Part shown: positions 1 to 6,295 of the stretch, piece after piece
Numbering within the stretch: the stretch's first letter is position 1
Layout of the letters: the number at the start of each line of letters is the position of its first letter
NCBI GenBank assembly: GCA_025656505.1
Contig: JAHXHR010000023.1
Location: forward strand, 1 to 36,294
Source: Candidatus Thiodiazotropha sp. (ex Epidulcina cf. delphinae)
GTDB taxonomy: Bacteria > Pseudomonadota > Gammaproteobacteria > Chromatiales > Chromatiaceae
Reading direction: 5' to 3'
DNA length: 36,294 bases
Notes under the pieces: model-generated
The model's input: only the letters and a program-made list of their open reading frames with translations
Database searches by the model: none
What the model was told of the DNA's origin: nothing
Program-made: the position numbers and the translations under genes

Positions 1-102
1 CTGTTTGGAATATTAAATTTACTTCAATGCTTGAAGGTTACTCTTGAATTTCATAATTATCAAGCAGTTAAGGGTGACAAAGTAGAACTAAAGGAGGGCT
101 AC

Positions 103-504
103 ATGCTCCACGACGCCAAGCGCTACAAACCGGTCCGGCCGCCCAAGGAGCTGCCGCCCGAGGTCATGTTGCGGCATGCGCAGGAGTATTTTCAGGAGTG
201 GATGGAGAGTGCCGATCACTTTATGCGAGGCGCAGAATTTCAGCTATCCGGCGGTGGATTAAAGATCGCAGCATTCGATCTTCACCAATCCGCCGAACGC
301 CACATCACCAGCCTCCTCCTCGTGCATACCGGCTATCGGGCTAAGGAATACGACATGGAAAAGCTGATCCAGCAGGCCGTCGGTTTCGGCCACCCCTTCG
401 CCGGCTATTTTCCCCAACGACGGCAAACAGGAGCACAACCCAGCATGGTGCGGCAGAGCCGCACCCTACGCTCTGTTCAACTGCAGTTTTTAGGTTCAAG
501 GTGA
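103..504 (+). pseudogene. Truncated HEPN-domain protein
   Basis: The N-terminal two thirds resemble HEPN proteins that usually pair with a minimal nucleotidyltransferase. A helical stretch with an ExxxxAEF-like segment is followed by FDLHQSAERH and LLLVHTGYRAKEYDMEKL, typical of the second HEPN helix pair. I chose the ATG at 103 because AAGGAGG lies 5 nt upstream; the frame is open back to base 1. After GYFPQ (about residue 104) the similarity stops. Dropping one C from the CCCC run at 412-415 restores a more family-like FPNDGKQEHN, so a frameshift is likely. The rest of the frame runs into a repeat end (475-494) and stops there. A normal HEPN protein continues about 50 residues further. The catalytic R-x4-6-H motif of toxin HEPNs is not clearly visible. 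No nucleotidyltransferase partner is seen; it could lie left of the window. HEPN assignment is by eye. Confidence 0.6.
475..494 (+). repeat. Family A solo end (remnant)
   Basis: This stretch reads like the right terminus of the family A elements (TCAACTGCAGTTTTTAGG, with one change from the intact copies). No matching left end or target duplication is visible. Just upstream, 447-465 forms a small perfect hairpin (GGTGCGG, loop CAGAG, CCGCACC). The remnant supplies the last codons and stop region of the broken HEPN gene and ends about 20 bp from the pilU stop codon. Confidence 0.55.
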
Positions 505-515
505 TATGGTCGGAT

Positions 516-1640
516 TCAGTGCTTACCGTCTACCAATGAAATGCCGTCAAGACCATCCACCAATGCATCGCCGGTCTGATTGGCCCCCAATTTGATCATC
601 AGACGGACATCATTGGCGGAATCGGCATAGGCCAGAGCGTTTTCGTAGCTGATGACACCCTCTTCGTAGAGCTGATAGAGGTGCTGATCGAAGGTTATCA
701 TCCCATGCTCGGTTGAGCGCTTCATCAACTCCTTGAGCTTATGAATCTCACCCTTACGGATAAGCTCGGCGGCCAAGGGGGTGTTCAGCATGACCTCGAT
801 AGTCGCTCGCCGACCAATCCCGTCCACCTTGGGAATCAACTGCTGGGCGACCACGGCCTTGAGATTGAGCGAAAGATCCATGAAGATCTGATCGCGCGCA
901 TCCGCAGGAAAGAAGTGGATGATTCGATCCAGGGCCTGATTGGCGTTGTTGGCATGCAGGGTCGACAAACAAAGATGACCGGTCTCGGCAAAGGTGATGG
1001 CATGCTCCATCGTCTGACGGGTGCGGATTTCACCGATCAGGATCACGTCCGGCGCCTGACGCAGGGTATTCTTCAGCGCGACTTGGTAGGATTCCGTATC
1101 GATGCCGACCTCGCGCTGGGTGATGATGCAACTATTGTGATCATGCAGGTACTCGATCGGATCCTCGATACTGATGATATGTCCGTCACCCCGGGTGTTC
1201 CGATAACCGATCATCGCCGCCAGCGAGGTCGATTTACCCGTGCCGGTGGCGCCGACGAAGATCACCAGGCCACGCTTCACCATGGAGAGATCCTGCAGTA
1301 TCGACGGCAGATAGAGTGATTCAAGGGTGGGGATCCGGGTCTCGATGCGGCGTAGCACCATGCCGACGGCGTCCCGCTGTATAAAGGCGCTGACGCGAAA
1401 ACGGCCTATACTCTTCGCACTGATGGCGAAGTTGCACTCCTTGGTCTCATCGAACTCCCTTTGCTGGGCATCGGTCATGATACTGTAGGCCAATACCTTG
1501 GTCTGCCTGGCCGTCAATGCCGTTTTGTTCGCCGGATGTATCTTTCCGTCCACCTTAATGGAGGGTTCCCGTCCGGCTGTGACGAACAGATCGGACGCCT
1601 TGTTTTTAACCATCATGGATAACAGTGAATTCAGTTCCAT
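516..1640 (-). CDS. pilU: Twitching motility ATPase PilU
   Basis: PilU is a PilT-family hexameric ATPase at the cytoplasmic base of the type IV pilus; it supports PilT-driven retraction, especially under load. The 374-residue product has the N-terminal PAS-like half, Walker A GATGTGKST at residues 130-138, the Asp box with IEDPIEYLHD, Walker B PDVILIGEIR, and a C-terminal LIRKGEIHKLKELM segment in place of PilT's AIRNLIRE. The ATG at 1640 was chosen over an upstream in-frame start at 1751 because MELNSLL matches the usual PilU N-terminus and a GAGGAC ribosome site lies about 9 nt upstream. It follows pilT by 119 bp on the same strand, the usual pilT-pilU order. Its stop lies close to the end of the convergent broken HEPN gene. 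Confidence 0.95.
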   Translation of the reverse strand: MELNSLLSMMVKNKASDLFVTAGREPSIKVDGKIHPANKTALTARQTKVLAYSIMTDAQQREFDETKECNFAISAKSIGRFRVSAFIQRDAVGMVLRRIETRIPTLESLYLPSILQDLSMVKRGLVIFVGATGTGKSTSLAAMIGYRNTRGDGHIISIEDPIEYLHDHNSCIITQREVGIDTESYQVALKNTLRQAPDVILIGEIRTRQTMEHAITFAETGHLCLSTLHANNANQALDRIIHFFPADARDQIFMDLSLNLKAVVAQQLIPKVDGIGRRATIEVMLNTPLAAELIRKGEIHKLKELMKRSTEHGMITFDQHLYQLYEEGVISYENALAYADSANDVRLMIKLGANQTGDALVDGLDGISLVDGKH

Positions 1641-1759
1641 AATATTGTCCTCTTCGCAATCGATCTCACGCAACACCCCCACTTCGTTCGACCTCGGGGA
1701 GTATGCGCTGTTGCAATATGAGCCGGCGCCATAACGACCACACCAGAGCAAATTCCTGA

Positions 1760-2794
1760 TTAGAACTGATCCTTGTTCTGTGCCTTGGTCTTGGCGTCCA
1801 AACGACTCACGATACCCCGCTGCACCAACTCTTTCAGCGCCTGGTCCATGGTCTGCATACCTGTCGCCTGCCCGGTCTGGATGGCGGAATACATCTGCGC
1901 CACCTTATCTTCGCGGATCAGGTTACGGATGGCAGGCGTGCCAACCATGATCTCCCAGGCGGCGATTCTCCCACCACCGATCTTTTTCAGCAGAGTCTGA
2001 GCGATGACCGAGCGCAGCGATTCGGAGAGCATCGAACGTACCATAGCCTTTTCACCCGCGGGAAAGACATCGATAATCCGGTCGATGGTCTTGGCTGCGG
2101 AACTGGTATGCAGGGTGCCGAATACCAGATGGCCGGTCTCGGCGGCGGTCAATGCCAAACGGATGGTCTCCAGGTCACGCAATTCGCCGACCAGGATGAT
2201 GTCCGGATCCTCACGCAGGGCCGAACGCAACGCCTCGGAGAATCCCAAGGTGTCGCGATGCACCTCGCGCTGATTGATAAGACACTTCTTGCTGCTGTGG
2301 ACGAATTCGATCGGGTCCTCGATGGTGAGAATATGGGAATAGTCATTGTCATTCTTATAGTCCATCATCGCAGCCAGGGTGGTCGACTTGCCCGAACCCG
2401 TGGGTCCGGTGACCAGCACCAGACCGCGAGGCACGTCCACGATCTCCCTGAATGTGGGTGGACAGCCGAGGTCATCCAGGGTCAACACCTTGGAGGGGAT
2501 GGTGCGAAACACCGCCGAGGCGCCGCGCGCCTGATTGAAGGCATTGACACGAAACCGTGCCAGGCCGGGTATCTCGAAGGAAAAGTCGTTCTCGAGAAAC
2601 TCCTCGAAATCCTTGCGCTGCTTATCGTTCATGATGTCATACACCAGGGCATGCACCACCTTGTGTTCCAGCGCGGGAACATTGATGCGCCGAATATCGC
2701 CATCCACACGAATCATCGGCGGCAGACCGGCAGAGAGATGCAAATCTGAGGCGTTATGCTTGACACTGAAGGCCAAAAGTTCAGCGATATCCAT
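1760..2794 (-). CDS. pilT: Type IV pilus retraction ATPase PilT
   Basis: PilT is the hexameric ATPase that depolymerises the type IV pilus and powers twitching motility. The 344-residue product has the usual family length, with MDIAELLAFSVKHNASDLHL at the N-terminus, Walker A GPTGSGKST at residues 130-138, ILTIEDPIEFVH, Walker B PDIILVGELR, the HLVFGTLHT His box, and the retraction signature AIRNLIRE near the C-terminus. A G-rich ribosome site (GGGGGA) precedes the ATG. It is divergent from yggS, as in Pseudomonas, but the shared upstream region here is filled with small mobile elements, so its promoter must lie in the first 160 bp upstream (2795-2953) or within those elements. Confidence 0.97.
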   Translation of the reverse strand: MDIAELLAFSVKHNASDLHLSAGLPPMIRVDGDIRRINVPALEHKVVHALVYDIMNDKQRKDFEEFLENDFSFEIPGLARFRVNAFNQARGASAVFRTIPSKVLTLDDLGCPPTFREIVDVPRGLVLVTGPTGSGKSTTLAAMMDYKNDNDYSHILTIEDPIEFVHSSKKCLINQREVHRDTLGFSEALRSALREDPDIILVGELRDLETIRLALTAAETGHLVFGTLHTSSAAKTIDRIIDVFPAGEKAMVRSMLSESLRSVIAQTLLKKIGGGRIAAWEIMVGTPAIRNLIREDKVAQMYSAIQTGQATGMQTMDQALKELVQRGIVSRLDAKTKAQNKDQF

Positions 2795-2953
2795 TCATTC
2801 CCCCGTTTTGAAAGGCCAAAGGCGCTCGATCAAGCGTGCTGCGCATTGTCTCGCCAACCTGTCATCACTCATGAGACAATACCCGGTTATCGACCTGAAA
2901 ACCGATAAGTTTAGATTGTAAAAACTTAAGATTGACTTGAAATGGCGCTAACC

Positions 2954-3100
2954 CTGCCCATTACCCATAAGTCTGAAATATGGGAACAGACATGACATAA
3001 CCTGTTGTTTTCGTTAGGTTCATATTTTTGTTGGCTGTTAGGGGCATGGTTTGTAACTCGTTGTTTTTAAAGGGTGGAAATATTTGTGGGTAATGGGCAG
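2954..3100. mobile_element. Family E MITE, 147 bp, with 8-bp target duplication
   Basis: Perfect 14-bp terminal inverted repeats (CTGCCCATTACCCA at 2954-2967, its complement at 3087-3100) are flanked by direct copies of CGCTAACC at 2946-2953 and 3101-3108. This is the footprint of a clean transposition. The interior is AT-rich with no convincing reading frame, so it is a non-autonomous element. The 8-bp duplication restricts the parent transposase to families with that spacing, but I do not recognise the ends. It lies in the pilT/yggS divergent intergenic region. Confidence 0.75.
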
Positions 3101-3122
3101 CGCTAACCTGACCGCATCTCCA

Positions 3123-3236
3123 GCGCACCTCATCACAGATTCTGTAACATTCAGAGCCACCCGCATGCGCCGGAACAAGGCACGGCCAACCTCTTCCAGA
3201 CTCGCTTAATGTTACAGAATCTGTGGCGAGACGCAC
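3123..3236. mobile_element. Family C MITE, short copy (114 bp)
   Basis: Imperfect inverted arms at 3123-3156 and about 3203-3236 share the perfect core CACAGATTCTGTAACATT. The subterminal sequence (GTAACATTCAG, CACCCG, CGCCGGAA, AAGGCA) matches the longer copy at 4288-4481, so both belong to one family. The outermost TAGTGTA end found in the longer copy has decayed here, and no target duplication can be recognised. Confidence 0.6.
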
Positions 3237-3295
3237 CAGCAGACTAATATACTAGCACTCTGAAAAAAAAACCGCTCTTAATGCAAAACCGTTCA

Positions 3296-3552
3296 GTGTA
3301 CTGTCTCATACTAGGGGGTGTTCTCAATCATCGTTCGCGGCGTGATTCCGGCCCTTTTCCGCGCTGGCGGCGTTGCGATTCGTTGCAATAGAATGACTAT
3401 TGCGCCTCATCGCGCCTTGCCGGCACGAAAAATGACTCAGAATCACGCTCACTCAGGTAATTGAGAACGCCCCCTAATTACGTGATATCAGAGTGACGCC
3501 GAGCCATCGGCCGCGCCCGGAGGGAGGCACGCATTAGTATGAGACAGTACAC
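3296..3552. mobile_element. Family D MITE, interrupted by a family B element
   Basis: Perfect 18-bp inverted ends GTGTACTGTCTCATACTA (3296-3313) and its complement (3535-3552) bracket this element. The left arm continues on the far side of the inserted family B copy: reading across the insertion gives CATACTAATTACGTG, against CATACTAATGCGTG from the right arm. Without the insert it would be about 94 bp. The right end has a flanking TA (3553-3554 region); the left reads CA. It ends about 11 bp before the yggS start codon. Confidence 0.7.
3312..3476. mobile_element. Family B MITE, copy 1, nested in family D
   Basis: A 161-bp element (3314-3474) begins GGGGGTGTTCTCAAT, ends ATTGAGAACGCCCCC, and is flanked by TA on both sides. 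It is nearly identical to the copy at 8290-8454. The interior is one long imperfect palindrome centred on GCAATAGAATGACTATTGC. It contains no protein-coding frame. TA duplication is typical of IS630/Tc1-like transposases and of some IS5-family groups; the parent element is not in the window. Confidence 0.8.
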
Positions 3553-3563
3553 TAGGGACCAAC

Positions 3564-4274
3564 GTGACCGATAGCACCTTACAGACCCCTGACAGCCTGC
3601 ATCGGCGTTACAATCAAGTACGAGATCGCATCCGTCAGGCGGAAGCCCACTGTCGCCGCGAACCCGGCAGTGTGCAACTCCTGGCAGTCAGCAAGACCCG
3701 AAGTGTCGACGAAATTCGTGCTTTGGCGGCTCTTGGGCAACGCCTGTTCGGCGAGAATTATCTTCAGGAGGCGGTGAGCAAGATGGCCCAACTGGAAGAT
3801 TTGAACCTGGAATGGCATTTCATCGGTCGAATCCAAGGCAACAAGACCCGCCGAATTGCCGAACACTTCCACTGGGTCCACAGTATCGCCAGTCTCAAGC
3901 ACGCCACGCGGCTGAGCGAACAGCGGCCCGCCCATCTCCCGCCGCTCAATACCTGCCTCCAGATCAACACCAGCGGAGAAAACGCCAAAGATGGCTACAG
4001 CGGAAATGAATTAATGGAACGCCTAGCCGCCTATGCGGTGCTACCCAATATCCGTGTGAGGGGGCTGATGACCATTCCCGCACCAGCCGGGAACGAATCC
4101 GCAAGGCGTCAGCCCTTTCACCAGCTACGCACCCTTCGCGACCGTTTGCGCACTGAACGCTTACCCCTGGACACCCTGTCCATGGGCATGTCCGATGATC
4201 TCGAAGCGGCTATCACCGAAGGCGCCACAATGGTGCGTATCGGCGCTGCAATTTTCGGCCCCCGGCAGTATTAA
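3564..4274 (+). CDS. yggS: YggS family PLP homeostasis protein
   Basis: YggS/PLPBP binds pyridoxal phosphate without known catalysis and helps keep PLP and amino-acid pools balanced in the cytoplasm. The 236-residue product has the family length and the fold-III barrel motifs: LLAVSKT with the PLP-binding Lys at residue 44, LFGENYLQEA, WHFIGRIQGNK, QINTSGENAKDG, RGLMTIP and SMGMSDDLEAAI. The start is GTG at 3564. The only upstream purine-rich site (AGGGAC) lies at the very edge of the family D element, so that element may have altered its translation signal. It begins a plus-strand run with proC, yggT and yggU, the standard neighbourhood next to pilT, although a family C element now separates it from proC. 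Confidence 0.95.
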   Translation: MTDSTLQTPDSLHRRYNQVRDRIRQAEAHCRREPGSVQLLAVSKTRSVDEIRALAALGQRLFGENYLQEAVSKMAQLEDLNLEWHFIGRIQGNKTRRIAEHFHWVHSIASLKHATRLSEQRPAHLPPLNTCLQINTSGENAKDGYSGNELMERLAAYAVLPNIRVRGLMTIPAPAGNESARRQPFHQLRTLRDRLRTERLPLDTLSMGMSDDLEAAITEGATMVRIGAAIFGPRQY

Positions 4275-4287
4275 TCAATGAAGTCAC

Positions 4288-4481
4288 TAGTGTACCTCGT
4301 CCTGGATGCTGTAACATTCAGCGTCACCCGAATACGCCGGAATAAGGCATCGCGCCGGGAAGGGGGCATCCACGGTGTTATGTCTCTTGGCAAGAGCCGG
4401 ACCATTCCCGGCGAGGCATGCCTTGTGGTCAACCCCTTCCTGACTCGCTGAATGTTACTGCATCCATGACGAGATACACTA
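4288..4481. mobile_element. Family C MITE, long copy (194 bp)
   Basis: Terminal inverted repeats of 36 bp with three mismatches lie at 4288-4323 and 4446-4481. They begin TAGTGTA and include GTAACATTCAGCG. Terminal TA on both sides fits TA-targeting transposition. No coding capacity. It occupies almost the whole yggS-proC gap, so a transcript from yggS to proC must read through it. Its TAGTGTAC start also resembles the family D ends. Confidence 0.72.
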
Positions 4482-4501
4482 ACCTCCACACAAAAGACAG
4501 C

Positions 4502-5329
4502 ATGAAAAACAGCAACATCACCTTCATCGGCGGCGGCAATATGGCCACCAGTCTAATCAGCGGCCTGATTGCCGACGGTTATGACAAGGCAAGCATCACG
4601 GTCAGTGACCCTGACAGCGAAAAGCTGGCGCAACTGGCTGCCCGCTGCAGCGTACATACCGAGTCTGACAATAACCAGGCCGTCGCCGAGGCCGGTGTAG
4701 TGGTATTGGCGGTCAAACCGCAAGTCCTGGAGCAGGTGGCCAGGAGATTAGCCGAGACCATCCAACAGACCAGGCCGCTGGTGATCTCCATCGCCGCCGG
4801 GGTGAAGGAGACCGCCCTGCGCGAATGGCTCGGCGGTGATGTGGCGTTGGTGCGTAGCATGCCGAATACTCCGGCTATGATTCAATCCGGCGCCACCGGC
4901 CTGCATGCCGGACCCGGCGTCAACCAGACGCAGCGGGATCAGGCGGAGAGCATCTTGCGGTCAGTCGGTCTCACGCGCTGGGTCGATGATGAGTCGCAAA
5001 TGGATGCGGTAACCGCCGTCTCCGGCAGTGGCCCGGCCTATTTCTTTCTGATCATGGAACTGATCGAGGAAGTAGCCGGGAACATGGGACTGGACGAAGA
5101 AACCGCCCGCCTGTTAACCCTCCAGACCGCCCTTGGGGCAGCCCGCATGGCCATGGAGAGCAGTGATTCCCCTGCCGTGCTGAGGCAGAAAGTCACTTCC
5201 CGCGGCGGCACCACCGAACGCGCCCTGGGCATCCTGGAGGCGGGCAAGCTACGCGAACTCTTCAGCGAGGCCCTGCGGGGGGCGGAGGAACGCTCCCGTG
5301 AACTCTCCGATATGCTGGGACATCAATAG
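4502..5329 (+). CDS. proC: Pyrroline-5-carboxylate reductase
   Basis: ProC reduces 1-pyrroline-5-carboxylate to L-proline using NAD(P)H, the last step of proline synthesis in the cytoplasm. The 275-residue product shows the Rossmann motif ITFIGGGNMATSLISGL at the N-terminus, VVVLAVKPQ, the substrate-site RSMPNTPA, the dimer-forming GSGPAYFFLIMEL helix and the family signature TSRGGTTERAL near the C-terminus. I used the ATG at 4502 because the frame upstream runs into the family C element. The upstream AAAGACAG is only a weak ribosome site. The stop lies 2 nt before yggT, which implies co-translation. Confidence 0.96.
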   Translation: MKNSNITFIGGGNMATSLISGLIADGYDKASITVSDPDSEKLAQLAARCSVHTESDNNQAVAEAGVVVLAVKPQVLEQVARRLAETIQQTRPLVISIAAGVKETALREWLGGDVALVRSMPNTPAMIQSGATGLHAGPGVNQTQRDQAESILRSVGLTRWVDDESQMDAVTAVSGSGPAYFFLIMELIEEVAGNMGLDEETARLLTLQTALGAARMAMESSDSPAVLRQKVTSRGGTTERALGILEAGKLRELFSEALRGAEERSRELSDMLGHQ

Positions 5330-5331
5330 CC

Positions 5332-5910
5332 ATGGGCAGCAGTTACCTCACCAATCCGCTGGTATTTCTTGTTCAGACCCTGTTCGGCCTGTATATCCTT
5401 GCGGTCCTGTTGCGATTTCTGCTGCAACTGTTCCGGGCGGACTTTTACAATCCGATTTCGCAGTTTCTGGTGAAAGCGACCAACCCGCCGCTCAAGCTCC
5501 TGCGCCGAATCATCCCGGGACTTGGCGGGATCGACCTCTCGTCACTGATCCTTGTCTGGCTCCTCAAGAGCATTGAGCTGCTGCTGGTGATCAGCATCTC
5601 CGGCAATGCCGTGAGCCTGCTCGGACCGGTTGTCTGGGCGATACCCGAATTGGTTGAACTGCTGATCAATATCTTCCTGTTCGGCGTACTGATCCAAGTT
5701 ATCCTGAGCTGGATCAATCCCGGCAGCTACAACCCGGCCACCGCACTGCTTTACAGCCTCACCGATCCGGTGATGCGCCCCGCTCAGAAGATCCTCCCCC
5801 CCATGGGCGGACTCGATCTCTCACCCATGCTGGTGATGATCGGCCTGGTACTGCTGAAAATGCTCCTGCTGCCTCCGCTGCGGCAGATAACCGGCAGCCC
5901 CTTTCTGTGA
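5332..5910 (+). CDS. yggT: YggT family integral membrane protein
   Basis: The 192-residue hydrophobic protein contains two YggT domains in tandem, each with paired membrane helices and a central amphipathic LRRIIPGLGGIDLSSL or AQKILPPMGGLDLSPM segment. YggT proteins are linked to osmotic or potassium stress tolerance and, in plastid relatives, to membrane organisation; the molecular role is not settled. It is packed tightly between proC (2 nt gap) and yggU (4-nt ATGA-type overlap), which supports one operon. It has no good ribosome site of its own, consistent with translational coupling to proC. Confidence 0.93.
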   Translation: MGSSYLTNPLVFLVQTLFGLYILAVLLRFLLQLFRADFYNPISQFLVKATNPPLKLLRRIIPGLGGIDLSSLILVWLLKSIELLLVISISGNAVSLLGPVVWAIPELVELLINIFLFGVLIQVILSWINPGSYNPATALLYSLTDPVMRPAQKILPPMGGLDLSPMLVMIGLVLLKMLLLPPLRQITGSPFL

Positions 5911-6191
5911 GTTGGCATCGCTGGGAACAGGATGACCTGATCCTGCATCTGCGCATTCAACCCAAGGCATCCAGGGACAGGTTTGTCGGTCCCTATGGCG
6001 AAGACGAGTATAAAGTCACCATCACCGCTCCACCGGTGGACGGCAAGGCGAATGCCGGGTTAATAAAATTCATCGCCAAATCGTTCCGCCTCCCCCGCTC
6101 CCGTGTTTTATTGATCTCCGGCGATGCCTCCCGCAGCAAGTGTCTGCGATTAAAGTCCCCCCGGCATCTGCCGATACCGATGGGGAGCTGA
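5907..6191 (+). CDS. yggU: YggU/DUF167 family protein
   Basis: This 94-residue protein belongs to the DUF167/YggU family, small mixed alpha/beta proteins of unknown molecular function, commonly encoded after yggT. Recognisable parts are LHLRIQPKASRDRFVGPYG, the strongly conserved APPVDGKAN, FIAKSF and VLLISGDASRSK. It starts with GTG at 5907, overlapping the yggT stop codon. After it the standard Pseudomonas-type order is broken: no metX or metW follows. Confidence 0.9.
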   Translation: MSWHRWEQDDLILHLRIQPKASRDRFVGPYGEDEYKVTITAPPVDGKANAGLIKFIAKSFRLPRSRVLLISGDASRSKCLRLKSPRHLPIPMGS

Positions 6192-6295
6192 ACAGCAGGA
6201 TATGGCGTCTGCGCCTCTCCTCGCGTAACATTCCGACTAACCTCGACCTGAGCGGATAGGGTTTGTTCCGGTTAACAAAACAGTAGGTCTTGCAC

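Noticed and set aside
447-465. Hairpin GGTGCGG/CCGCACC as terminator of pilU
   Set aside because: No T-rich tail follows on the minus strand; on the plus strand the nearest T-run is about 20 nt away and belongs to a family A end.
2961-3236. Minus-strand open frame across the element island
   Set aside because: It spans two different mobile elements and intergenic DNA, with no recognisable sequence or ribosome site.
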